A DNA stretch of 21,634 nucleotides, taken from positions 1-21,634 of the forward strand of contig CAYVIV010000013.1 of the NCBI GenBank assembly GCA_964451705.1. Direction: 5' to 3'. This DNA is from CAYYFV01 sp964451705. Its GTDB lineage: Bacteria > Patescibacteriota > Gracilibacteria > UBA1369 > GCA-2718715. Under the pieces are notes generated by a model. The model worked only from the letters and a program-made list of their open reading frames with translations. It was not told the DNA's origin and did not search any database. Positions within the stretch are counted from its first letter, which is position 1. Every line of letters starts with the position of its first letter. Shown here piece after piece: positions 13,864 to 21,634 of this stretch. The translations under genes and the position numbers were made by a program.

Positions 13864-15504
13864 TTAGGCTGAACTACTAGTATTCATAAAAGGTTGTATT
13901 TTTAGGTTTTTGGCTTTAGGAGTTATGTTTTCTGACTCTGTTGTAGGTGTTTCTGGAGTTTGAGGTTTGTTTGTTGACGACGCCTTAGATTCGGTTTGTG
14001 TTTGAGTTGTGGTTTGCGCACTTGTGTTTGAGTTTGGGTTTGTAGTGACTCTCCCAGAGCTTGTGCCAGCGGTTTCTACAGGTGTGTTAGGGGATTGGTA
14101 CCATTCTTTTTGTCCTTGTAATATAAGTTCTGTGAGTTTTTCTATAGGCGTGAAATAATCGTAGTATTCTTTGAGGTCATTGCCAATTATGATTTCTGAG
14201 TAGATTGGAACGTCTGGATCGTTGACCACGATATCACTGTGTTTGTTGATAAAACTAGCTTGAGAAATAGCTTTGAGTACTTTTTGATTTGTAAGATTAT
14301 AATGTTTGATCTCAGAGAATTCTAGATTGGAAGATTCTGCATTTGTGACTTTTGTCACATTAAAACCGAGCCTGGTTAGATGTGCTGATATTTTTCTGGC
14401 GAAGCCTGGGATATCTGTACCATTTTTTATAACTATAGAACCTGAATAAAGCATGGTTTCTGGGAACTTGTGGTGTAAGTCAATAAATTTTTGAATGTAA
14501 CTATAAGCAGGATCTATGGGCAGTAACACAAAGGCCTGAGCATATTCAGATTTAGGTGGTACAAATAGGAAACCTCCTTTTTGTCTTGCATCATCGTGTA
14601 TTACCAGGTTACTAAGCTTAGATGTATCGAAATGTGTTGCGGTAGATGCCAAAAACAACATGTCTTCAATTTGCATGTTACTGACTATGTTTTTCATGAG
14701 GGCTTTGTAGAGTGATTTAAGTTTACTGGGACTAGTGAGCACTTCTCGGGATTGAGCTTTGTCCTTGATAGCCGATATAACTTGCTGTTGTCGCCGAGAC
14801 CTATCAAAATCAGAGGTAGTTTTACGACTTCTAATAAATTTCAGAGCAGTTTCGCCATCGAGTTTCACAGGTCCTGCAGGCAGTGTAAAAGTTTCGAAGG
14901 TATAGTTTGGACCTGGGTAAAAAGGGTCATAGATCATTTTTTCATTGTAAATATGCAGTCCTCCCAGGGCATCTATCACATCTGTGACTGCGTCAAAATT
15001 AACACCCATGTAATAATGGATATCGACATTGCTAATGTTTTGGACACTAGAGCTTAATAACTGCATGGCTTTTTGCTGTCCAATTTTGAGTTCGTGATTG
15101 GCAAAGATACTATTAATTCTTTGTGGAATAATTCCTTCTTGATTTATGTACAAGTCCCTCGGCAGCGAGAGCATATAAGCATTAGAGGTTTTTTTATTGA
15201 TACCAGCTAAAATGATCGTATCGGTTAAATTAGTTCCATCGTGTCCAGCACCACCCATACCAACTAATAAGATGTTGGTGTAACCATTGCTATCTGTTGG
15301 TAGGTTCGATGAGAGTTGTTTTAGAAACAAATCCTGGACCCCACTGTTGTAAACTGCCTGACCGGAAAAAAATATAATAAATACACTAGCAATTGCTATG
15401 CAGATTCTTTTTTTTGTTTGATTGTGATGAAATTTATTATGTATATATTTTTTGAACTTGTATACAATACCGCGTTTGCGAATTTTGATTATTTTAAAAG
15501 ACAT
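13864..15504 (-). CDS. LytR-CpsA-Psr (LCP) family cell-wall glycopolymer transferase
   Basis: LCP proteins attach lipid-linked glycopolymers to peptidoglycan on the outer face of the membrane. The 546-residue protein has a basic cytoplasmic head (about 1-32), one membrane segment (ICIAIASVFIIFFSG, about 34-48) and the LCP domain (about 75-265). The LCP domain holds NILLVGMGGAG, the Arg and Asp residues of SLPRDLYI, INSIFA, VTDVIDALGG and the Arg-rich FIRSRKTTSDFDRSRRQQQVI. A LytR_C domain follows (about 350-440, opening SGSIVIKNGTDIPGFARKISAHL). The last 70 or so residues are a disordered Thr/Ser/Pro/Gln-rich tail. It is the first gene of the operon with the D,D-carboxypeptidase and mraY, and its start is only 21 bases from the divergent gene at 15526. 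Confidence 0.93.
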   Translation of the reverse strand: MSFKIIKIRKRGIVYKFKKYIHNKFHHNQTKKRICIAIASVFIIFFSGQAVYNSGVQDLFLKQLSSNLPTDSNGYTNILLVGMGGAGHDGTNLTDTIILAGINKKTSNAYMLSLPRDLYINQEGIIPQRINSIFANHELKIGQQKAMQLLSSSVQNISNVDIHYYMGVNFDAVTDVIDALGGLHIYNEKMIYDPFYPGPNYTFETFTLPAGPVKLDGETALKFIRSRKTTSDFDRSRRQQQVISAIKDKAQSREVLTSPSKLKSLYKALMKNIVSNMQIEDMLFLASTATHFDTSKLSNLVIHDDARQKGGFLFVPPKSEYAQAFVLLPIDPAYSYIQKFIDLHHKFPETMLYSGSIVIKNGTDIPGFARKISAHLTRLGFNVTKVTNAESSNLEFSEIKHYNLTNQKVLKAISQASFINKHSDIVVNDPDVPIYSEIIIGNDLKEYYDYFTPIEKLTELILQGQKEWYQSPNTPVETAGTSSGRVTTNPNSNTSAQTTTQTQTESKASSTNKPQTPETPTTESENITPKAKNLKIQPFMNTSSSA

Positions 15505-15518
15505 TCTTGTGTTATTTT

Positions 15519-15524
15519 TATACT
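15519..15524 (+). promoter_or_regulatory. Possible -10 box in the 21-base divergent space
   Basis: TATACT lies one base before the ATG at 15526. If it is used, transcription would begin at or after this ATG, and ATG 15544 would be the effective start or the mRNA would be leaderless. No convincing -35 box is present. On the minus strand the same AT-rich stretch offers TATAAA for the LCP gene, also without a good -35 box. Confidence 0.25.
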
Positions 15525-15525
15525 A

Positions 15526-16248
15526 ATGAACTTAAAATCGTCTATGAAAAATATTTTTAAGATTCTGTTAACACTTTCATGTTTAGCAATATTTTCACTT
15601 TTTTGGTTTCAGTCTCATAATACTGCTTTAAGTCTTAAAAATCAAAGCACTTTACATGAATTTTTTCAGAAAAATCACTGGTATATTTCTGGCAGCCTGG
15701 ATTTATCAAATGATTATTTTAAGCAGTTTTTAGTATCTGACTACTTGTTGGATTTTAAGGCCAATATATACATGATCGACCAAAGCTGGACCGTGATTGC
15801 AGAATTGTTTTTGGATCACTTAGAGTTTAAAAAATTTAAATTTACTGCAGTCTTAGGTTCGAATGATCTGTATTATAATGTGCTAGTAAATGACTTTTTG
15901 GACTTAAGCCAAACAGACTTGCTGACTTTGGGTTGGAAGTACTTGGATTTTGCAGATTTAGAAAGTTCAGCTTTGGTGAATAAAAAAGTTGAACAACTGC
16001 TAAATTTTGACCCTTTGTTGTTATTTAGAGAATCGGTTGAGAAGCAAGATATTGTTTTGAACACTGCTGTTCTAAAAAGCCTTGCTTTAGAGAATTTAGA
16101 CTTTGATAGTTCCAAACTGTCTACTAAAAGTCAGTTGTCTTTTAGCAATGATTTTTTGAGTTTAGATTTACTAACAAGAAATTTTGGTGGTACTAAGCTA
16201 GTCGATAAGCCTAAGAATTTCGTAAATATTAAGGATTTATTAGAGTAA
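15526..16248 (+). CDS. Membrane-anchored protein of unknown function
   Basis: I do not recognise this protein. With ATG at 15526 it has 240 residues; ATG at 15544 (MKNIF) is an equally good start, and upstream starts would run into the divergent LCP gene. A basic head is followed by one hydrophobic segment (ILLTLSCLAIFSLFWF, about 10-28), then an extracellular part of about 210 residues rich in Leu, Phe, Asp and Ser. It has alternating LDL/DFL patterns and little Gly or Pro. The Cys in the hydrophobic segment is not in a proper lipobox. It precedes comEC by 42 bases on the same strand, the place often held by a DNA-binding competence protein, but no helix-hairpin-helix motif of ComEA is present. 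Any role in DNA uptake is a guess from position. Confidence 0.75.
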   Translation: MNLKSSMKNIFKILLTLSCLAIFSLFWFQSHNTALSLKNQSTLHEFFQKNHWYISGSLDLSNDYFKQFLVSDYLLDFKANIYMIDQSWTVIAELFLDHLEFKKFKFTAVLGSNDLYYNVLVNDFLDLSQTDLLTLGWKYLDFADLESSALVNKKVEQLLNFDPLLLFRESVEKQDIVLNTAVLKSLALENLDFDSSKLSTKSQLSFSNDFLSLDLLTRNFGGTKLVDKPKNFVNIKDLLE

Positions 16249-16260
16249 TTTTATTTTCTT

Positions 16261-16276
16261 GTCCTAAACTTAGGAC
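16261..16276. promoter_or_regulatory. Palindrome upstream of comEC
   Basis: GTCCTAAACTTAGGAC is a perfect 7-base inverted repeat with a 2-base centre. It sits 12 bases after the unknown gene's stop and 14 bases before the comEC ATG. A 2-base loop is poor for an RNA hairpin and no T-run follows, so a protein-binding site is more likely than a terminator. Confidence 0.45.
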
Positions 16277-16290
16277 TAGTAAATGCTTTT

Positions 16291-17670
16291 ATGCGAAGAC
16301 TTAGTTTGATTTTGGGTATTTGTTTATTTCTTGTTAATTTCTACTGGTCGTTTTTGACTATGTTGTGTTTGGCATGTGCTTTTACTGCCTTTTTTCTATT
16401 TAAGAAAGCTTATTCTAGTGCTTTTTTACTTATAGTTTGTGCCTTGAGTTTGTATATTTTTTTTATACAAGAGCAAGGCCAAGGTCACCAGCGGTATGAA
16501 ACTTTTAAGCAGGCAGAGTTTCAAATATCAGAGAAGCTGACTATTTGTTCTCAGACTTTTGATTATGGTAATAAGATGCACCTGCATGTTTGTAACTACA
16601 ACTCTGATGCAGGAATGCAGAAGTTTTTACTGGAGATTCATCCCAGTCTGAATTTAAAGTTTGCAGAAATTTGGTCAATGGATTTAGGCTGTGTTGCAAG
16701 TACTGTACTTGCTCCAGATTTAGCGAATTACTATAAAATTTTCAAAATTTATAATGTATGTAGTTTGCGTAGCATGCCAAGTTTTGTCGAAGACTCGCCT
16801 AGACTCTACTATAAGTTCTTTGCGCTTGTGGACAAGCTAAGACAGAGGATTTTAGGAGTTTTTTTGACCAAGTTGCATTACCCCAATGCAGATTTAGCAG
16901 CAGGTTTGATACTGGGGTACCGAGCTAACTTTGATGTTTATATAAAAAACAAGATGAATTTTTTGGGTTTAACGCATTTGATTGCGATTTCTGGCTACAA
17001 TGTAGCTTTATTTTTACTTTTAATAGACCGAACATTGTTTTTTCTTAATCGTCGTTGGCGTTTGTATTTATATCCTTTTTGTTTGTGTGTATTTGTTTTT
17101 ATAACGGGTTTACAGGCCTCTGTGATTCGTGCCTGTTTAATGGCCCAAATTCAATTGTTGTCACTTGGCACAAAACGCAGTTACCAAGCTTACGATGCTT
17201 TGCTGGTTGTAATTGTTTTTATGAGCCTTCTAAACCCTGCACGTTTATATTTTGATTTGGGATTTTGGTTATCTGTTTTGGCGACTTTGGCAATTATTTT
17301 GTTTGGAGATTCTGCCAGAAAGTATTTTCTGAAAATTGGCTGCTCAGAATTTTTTGCAGAGGTTTTGGGCTTGGGACTGGTAAGCTTTTGTGCAACTAGT
17401 CTTATTAGTTATGTGTTTTTTGATAATTTTAATTTATTTGCAATTGCGGCAAACTTTATGGTTGCTGCAGTGGTTCCAGTTTTAATGTTTTTGAGTTTTT
17501 TTTTAATAAATATTAAATTTGATGCTTTAGAGTATTTAGTGAGTTACTTTTTAAATATACTTTTGGAGCTTTTCTTTTTTATTACAGATTTCGCTTTGTA
17601 TTTAAATCTATTATTATATGATACTAGTAACTGGATGATAACTTATATATATAAATTACTTACAAGCTGA
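16291..17670 (+). CDS. comEC: ComEC/Rec2-family DNA uptake channel, without nuclease-like domain
   Basis: ComEC forms the inner-membrane channel for single-stranded DNA during natural transformation. The 459-residue protein has about three N-terminal membrane segments, a soluble Cys-containing region (about 75-185, the OB-fold area of the family) and the Competence domain from about 200. There LGLTHLIAISGYNVALFLL, ITGLQASVIRACLMAQ and FDLGFWLSVLATLAI are the diagnostic motifs. The usual C-terminal metallo-beta-lactamase-like domain is absent: B. subtilis ComEC has about 776 residues. The gene ends in TGA two bases before the helicase-nuclease ATG, so the two are surely co-transcribed. Its start lacks a Shine-Dalgarno sequence at normal distance. 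Confidence 0.92.
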   Translation: MRRLSLILGICLFLVNFYWSFLTMLCLACAFTAFFLFKKAYSSAFLLIVCALSLYIFFIQEQGQGHQRYETFKQAEFQISEKLTICSQTFDYGNKMHLHVCNYNSDAGMQKFLLEIHPSLNLKFAEIWSMDLGCVASTVLAPDLANYYKIFKIYNVCSLRSMPSFVEDSPRLYYKFFALVDKLRQRILGVFLTKLHYPNADLAAGLILGYRANFDVYIKNKMNFLGLTHLIAISGYNVALFLLLIDRTLFFLNRRWRLYLYPFCLCVFVFITGLQASVIRACLMAQIQLLSLGTKRSYQAYDALLVVIVFMSLLNPARLYFDLGFWLSVLATLAIILFGDSARKYFLKIGCSEFFAEVLGLGLVSFCATSLISYVFFDNFNLFAIAANFMVAAVVPVLMFLSFFLINIKFDALEYLVSYFLNILLELFFFITDFALYLNLLLYDTSNWMITYIYKLLTS

Positions 17671-17672
17671 CT

Positions 17673-20600
17673 ATGAATTTAAATCAAATTTACACAGATA
17701 GGTTTCAAAAGTTAAACCAGCAACAACAAGAGGCTGTGACGACTATCTATGGCCCTGTGATGGTTGTCGCAGGCCCTGGTAGTGGTAAGACCGAGCTTTT
17801 GAGCATGAGAGTTGCTAATATTTTGCAAGAGACAGATTTGGATGCCTCGAATATTTTGTGTTTAACTTTTACAGATGCAGCCTGTAAGAATATGCAACAG
17901 AGATTGAGTAAAATTATAGGTATAGATGCTTTTCGGGTTGGGATTTTTACCTTTCATTCATTTGCTCAGTATGTTTTGAATAATTATCAGGATTATTTTT
18001 ATGACTATGTAGATAAGCAATTAGCTTGTGATATCCGCAAGTTTGAAGTTTTAAGTACAAATTTGAACCAACTAGCATTGGATAGAAATTTAAGAGTTTT
18101 AGATCTCAATGGAAACTTTGTGTTTTTTAATGATATCCAACGCATTATAACGTGCCTTAAAAAAGCCAATATAGACTCTGCCAGTTTGTCCGAGACTATT
18201 GCTGCTTTGCGTGATGATTTTACTGAGATCAATCAAATTGTAAATGCTTTTTTTGTAGCAAACAATTCTATTCGCTCACTCAAGGCCTTGCCTCAATTGC
18301 AGGCGCTCTTAGTAGATTTGCAGGCTTTGGATTCACAAGTTGCTCAGTTTTTGGCTTTAGAGCTTAAGAACGCTTTGAATTTATGTGAGCAGGAAAACAC
18401 GACAAAGTATTTTACAGCTTTTAAGAATAAATTTTTTGCAAAAGATAAAGATGCTAAGTTTGTTTGCAAAGACAGTCTCAAGTTAGATAATTTAGAAGAC
18501 TTGGCACAAGTTTATCAGCAATATGTGGGGTTTTTTAAACAAAATGGTTTTCGTGATTTTGATGATTTAATTTTAGACTTAATTAGTAAGATCAAACAAC
18601 ATTCAGTCTTACGGGCTAATTTGCAGGAAATTTTTCAATTTATTTTGGTGGACGAGTTTCAAGATACTTCTGATGCTCAAATGCAACTTGTGAATTTGTT
18701 AAGCAGCTCTGAGCTAGCAGATTTTGTGCCGAATTTACTTGTGGTAGGTGATGACGATCAGTCTATTTATAAATTTCAGGGAGCAAACATCAAAAATATT
18801 TTAGAGTTTTTATCTACATACGAGACTACTAAGACAATTGTTTTAGAGAAAAATTATCGTTCTACTCAGTCTATAGTGGACTTGTTTTCACATGTTATTA
18901 AGCATTCAGATTTGAGACTGGAGAATTTTTACCCTCAAATTCAAAAGTCTTTGCAGGCTGCTAATACCACTTTGCAACCTGGTGACATGCGCTTAATTGC
19001 AGCTAAAGATTCTGAGTCTGAGCTGTACTGTTTGTTAGAATTAATTAAGAAATATGCCAAGCAAGAAGACTACAGCCAAATTGCAGTTTTGGCGAGAAAT
19101 CATTCTGACCTCAGGCAGATTTCGGAGTTTTTGATTTCTCATAACATTCCTGTGAGTTATCAAAGTAGCTTGGATGTTTTTGAGCAAGAGGTGATTGTGC
19201 TGGTAGTGAAAATTTCAAAACTCTTGTACCATCTCTCTAGGCCGACTTTAAAGAGAGTTTACGAACTTTTACCAGAGATATTGGGCCACCCAGCCTTTAA
19301 TATTCCAACACAGCAGCTTTGGGAATTTTCTAGAGATGTCTTTGCTAAGCGTTCCCGGTGGGAGAAACATATGAATTTAGAGAAGTTTCCAGATGTAGCA
19401 TACTACATGCATTTTTTTAAGGAATTATCTAATGTTTCTCAGGCACTGCCGTATAGATCTGTATTTGACTATATTATTGGCTCTAAAACTTTCGAAGAGC
19501 GTCAGAATTTGTTTGATACTTTAGTTTTAAAATCTCCAATTAAGGAATACTTTTTGTCTCAGGAAGATTTAGAATCATACCAGTCGTTGGAGGCTTTAAA
19601 ATCTTTTATAGAAGCCATAGAAACCTATTATGCGACAGATAATTTTGATTGTGTACAGGCTTTGAATTACTTTGAGATATATGAAAACTCTCGACTTAAA
19701 TTAAATTTTCAGTTTGCGATTGGTAATGCTGATAGCTGCCAATTAATGACAGCGCATGGAGCCAAGGGCTTGGAGTTTGAGACTGTCATAGTTTTCAATA
19801 GTACTCAAAAACGATGGGGGACTGCTGTTAACAGAGCTAAATTGACTTTGCCTAAACACTTACGTTTAGAACCCCAGCCAGATGAGGTAGACGATTTGGT
19901 GAGATTGTTTTTTGTGGCACTCTCGCGGGCTCAGAATAATTTAGTTATTACATATGCCAAGAAAGATTTGAAAAACAAGGATAATTTGTTGCTGTCTTTC
20001 TTGCACGAGTCTGGTTTAGATTCTGAAGACTTTGAGATTGGTTTAAAAACGCGTGTTCATAGTTTGCAAGCAAATTTACTCAAGCCTGAATCTGGGAAGG
20101 ATGAAGGCTTTGATAAAAACGCTTTTTTAAGACCTATTGTTGATAATTTTGCTGTCTCTATTTCTGCAATTTTAAGTTTTATAGATATAGTAAATTCGAC
20201 ACCTACTGAATTTTTGAATTCTTATATTTTGCGCTATCCTAGATCGACTTCCAAACAGGCTAGTTATGGAAATGCCATGCATGCTGCTTTAAACCATTTG
20301 AGTAAATCTTTAAAAACATCGCAACAGGCTTTGGCTTTAGACGACTTAATCAAGTTCTATGGATCTCAGCTGGCAAAGGCTCCGTTGAGTACTTTGGAAT
20401 ATAAGCAGTATTTGCAAAAGGGAAGTAGTAATTTAACTAATTATTACAATTGGCATGCTCAGGATTTTAACAAATATGACTTAGCTGAATATAATATGTC
20501 TTCTAGTAATTTATACATCGATGGTTTTAAAATTTCTGGAAGCTTAGATAGAGTGGTCTTCGATTTTGATAAAAAACATATCAGTGTTATCGATTATAAA

Positions 20601-20951
20601 ACTGGTAAGCCTTTTGATGCTTTTGATAAAGGTAGTTTGTCTAGTAAGTTAAAAAGTTTTAAATACAAGTTGCAGTTAACTTTTTATAAATATTTGTTGC
20701 AAAATCATCCAAATTATAAAAAGAAATACAAGTTTGACTCTGCGTATTTACACTTTTTAGATGCTGAGACCAAAGAGCAAAGCATACTTGAGTACCAACC
20801 CAGCGATAGAGATATGGAATTTTTATTAAAGATTATTTCTGCAGTTTTGAAAAAGATTAAAAACTTAGATTTCCCAGATGTTTCTGCATACGAAAAAACT
20901 TACTATGGCATGCGTGAATTTATAGAGGATTTGATAACTGAGAAAATTTAA
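17673..20951 (+). CDS. UvrD/Rep-type helicase fused to a RecB-type PD-(D/E)XK nuclease
   Basis: This 1092-residue protein is an SF1A DNA helicase with a C-terminal nuclease and would unwind and trim DNA ends in the cytoplasm. Helicase motifs: Q-motif LNQQQQEAV, Walker A GPGSGKT (34-40), Ia LTFTDAA, Walker B VDEFQDTS (326-333), III VGDDDQSIYKFQGA, IV LEKNYRS, V MTAHGAKGLEFETV and VI FFVALSRAQ. The nuclease domain (about 835-1090) has an intact RecB-like active site: G866xxxH870, D959 in GSLDR, D974 and K976 in IDYKTG, then QLTFYKYL near 1000. The layout recalls AddA/RecB, but the helicase core is closer to PcrA/UvrD. It directly follows comEC, so handling imported DNA or recombination repair are both plausible. 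Confidence 0.93.
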   Translation: MNLNQIYTDRFQKLNQQQQEAVTTIYGPVMVVAGPGSGKTELLSMRVANILQETDLDASNILCLTFTDAACKNMQQRLSKIIGIDAFRVGIFTFHSFAQYVLNNYQDYFYDYVDKQLACDIRKFEVLSTNLNQLALDRNLRVLDLNGNFVFFNDIQRIITCLKKANIDSASLSETIAALRDDFTEINQIVNAFFVANNSIRSLKALPQLQALLVDLQALDSQVAQFLALELKNALNLCEQENTTKYFTAFKNKFFAKDKDAKFVCKDSLKLDNLEDLAQVYQQYVGFFKQNGFRDFDDLILDLISKIKQHSVLRANLQEIFQFILVDEFQDTSDAQMQLVNLLSSSELADFVPNLLVVGDDDQSIYKFQGANIKNILEFLSTYETTKTIVLEKNYRSTQSIVDLFSHVIKHSDLRLENFYPQIQKSLQAANTTLQPGDMRLIAAKDSESELYCLLELIKKYAKQEDYSQIAVLARNHSDLRQISEFLISHNIPVSYQSSLDVFEQEVIVLVVKISKLLYHLSRPTLKRVYELLPEILGHPAFNIPTQQLWEFSRDVFAKRSRWEKHMNLEKFPDVAYYMHFFKELSNVSQALPYRSVFDYIIGSKTFEERQNLFDTLVLKSPIKEYFLSQEDLESYQSLEALKSFIEAIETYYATDNFDCVQALNYFEIYENSRLKLNFQFAIGNADSCQLMTAHGAKGLEFETVIVFNSTQKRWGTAVNRAKLTLPKHLRLEPQPDEVDDLVRLFFVALSRAQNNLVITYAKKDLKNKDNLLLSFLHESGLDSEDFEIGLKTRVHSLQANLLKPESGKDEGFDKNAFLRPIVDNFAVSISAILSFIDIVNSTPTEFLNSYILRYPRSTSKQASYGNAMHAALNHLSKSLKTSQQALALDDLIKFYGSQLAKAPLSTLEYKQYLQKGSSNLTNYYNWHAQDFNKYDLAEYNMSSSNLYIDGFKISGSLDRVVFDFDKKHISVIDYKTGKPFDAFDKGSLSSKLKSFKYKLQLTFYKYLLQNHPNYKKKYKFDSAYLHFLDAETKEQSILEYQPSDRDMEFLLKIISAVLKKIKNLDFPDVSAYEKTYYGMREFIEDLITEKI

Positions 20952-20992
20952 AACCAGTGCTGTGATTTTCTGCTAGCTTTGTTGCCAAGCTG

Positions 20993-21634
20993 TTATTTAT
21001 TGGGAAATTTGAGTTCGATATAAACAGGGCAGTGGTCTGAGCCGTGAATGTTTTGAAAGATTTTTGCATCGACTAGGTTTTTTTTAAGCTTTGGGCTAAC
21101 TAAGAAGTAATCAATTCTCCAGCCAACATTTCGTGTGCGAGCTGCAGTGCGATAACTCCACCAGCTATATTGATTGGGATCTTGGTTAAATATACGAAAA
21201 CTATCTAAATAGCCATGGTCTACGTAGCGTTGAAAACCAGCACGTTCTTCATCTGTAAACCCTGCGGAAAAATGATTTGTGTCTGGATTGGCTAGATCGA
21301 TTTCCTTGTGCGCTACATTGAGATCTCCACAGACAACCACAGGTAGCTCCTGTTCTAGTGAATCAATATATTCAAAAAAAGCTAGATCCCAATTTTGCCT
21401 ATCTTCGAGTCTTTCTAAGCCAGACTTGGAGTTTGGGGTGTAGACATTGACTAAGAAAAAATGCTCGTACTTAACTGTAATAACCCTGCCCTCACCTTCG
21501 TGCTCTTGGTTGTTTATACCATAGCGGTACTCTAAGATGTTAGGCTTGGAAAATATGGCTGTACCAGAGTAGCCTCGTCTATCCGCAGAATGATAAAGTT
21601 TTTGATACCCGCTAAGATTGTCTATTTCTGCTGG
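20993..21634 (-). CDS. xth: Exodeoxyribonuclease III, N-terminus cut by window edge
   Basis: This is a Mg-dependent AP endonuclease and 3'-5' exonuclease of base-excision repair. The minus strand reads in frame from the window edge to the stop at 20993, giving 213 residues; the family is about 255-270, so some 45 N-terminal residues are outside. Visible motifs are RRGYSGTAIFSK, VNVYTPNSKSGLERLEDR, the catalytic GDLNVAHKEIDLANP (Asp/Asn pair), SWWSYR, the active-site Asp in GWRIDYFLVS and the terminal GSDHCPV with its His. It converges on the helicase-nuclease gene with 41 bases between the stops; no clear terminator hairpin is visible there. Confidence 0.96.
   Translation of the reverse strand, partial: PAEIDNLSGYQKLYHSADRRGYSGTAIFSKPNILEYRYGINNQEHEGEGRVITVKYEHFFLVNVYTPNSKSGLERLEDRQNWDLAFFEYIDSLEQELPVVVCGDLNVAHKEIDLANPDTNHFSAGFTDEERAGFQRYVDHGYLDSFRIFNQDPNQYSWWSYRTAARTRNVGWRIDYFLVSPKLKKNLVDAKIFQNIHGSDHCPVYIELKFPNK

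Noticed and set aside
15418..15525. A 36-residue longer start for the unknown protein
   Set aside because: It would overlap the divergent LCP gene by 87 bases and put non-signal sequence before the membrane anchor; ATG at 15526 or 15544 gives a normal anchor.
16261..16276. Terminator for the unknown gene at 15526-16248
   Set aside because: The inverted repeat has only a 2-base centre and no following T-run; it fits an operator better.
1..21634. Recoded TGA as glycine (Gracilibacteria/Absconditabacteria code)
   Set aside because: Genes contain no in-frame TGA, comEC ends at TGA directly before the next start, and Gly is coded by GGN throughout.

Overview
This is an AT-rich bacterial chromosome segment with tightly packed genes, short intergenic spaces and almost no recognisable Shine-Dalgarno sequences. 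It has the flavour of a streamlined genome of the candidate phyla radiation (Patescibacteria). The reasons are a shortened HrcA, a ComEC without a metallo-beta-lactamase domain, an extracytoplasmic-function (ECF) sigma factor next to a FecR/DUF5667-like membrane protein, and a scattered division/peptidoglycan cluster. That placement is an inference; no rRNA gene is present to test it. Open reading frames close at TAA, TAG and TGA without internal TGA, so the standard bacterial code fits. A run of 100 Ns at 11666-11765 is a scaffold gap.

Layout. 1-4657 (minus): serS (cut by the window edge), then dnaK, grpE and hrcA. A perfect CIRCE operator lies over the -10 box of a dnaK promoter between grpE and dnaK, while the hrcA promoter shows no CIRCE. 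4788-5102 (plus): a small Lys/Ala-rich, histone H1-like protein with tandem repeats. It converges on gapA (minus, 5161-6153) with a shared bidirectional terminator. 6212-6814 (plus): tsaC. 7016-11907 (plus): a probable transcription unit of rsmH, an ftsL-like gene, fbp (class I fructose-1,6-bisphosphatase), an ECF sigma factor and a large membrane-anchored FecR-domain protein whose acidic tail contains the N gap. A degenerate second copy of that gene's last 43 bases lies just after its stop codon. 11984-15504 (minus): a cell-wall operon of an LCP-family protein, a D,D-carboxypeptidase and mraY. 15526-20951 (plus): an unknown membrane-anchored protein, a ComEC-type DNA channel and a helicase-nuclease fusion of the UvrD/RecB type. 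20993-21634 (minus): exonuclease III, cut by the window edge.

Themes. Three groups could work together: the HrcA/CIRCE heat-shock module; an envelope group (ftsL-like, mraY, carboxypeptidase, LCP protein) beside a candidate sigma/anti-sigma pair that could sense the envelope; and a ComEC plus helicase-nuclease pair that would fit import and processing of DNA. I found no CRISPR array, insertion sequence, tRNA or rRNA gene. No intergenic space exceeds 300 bases; the longest is 6815-7015.
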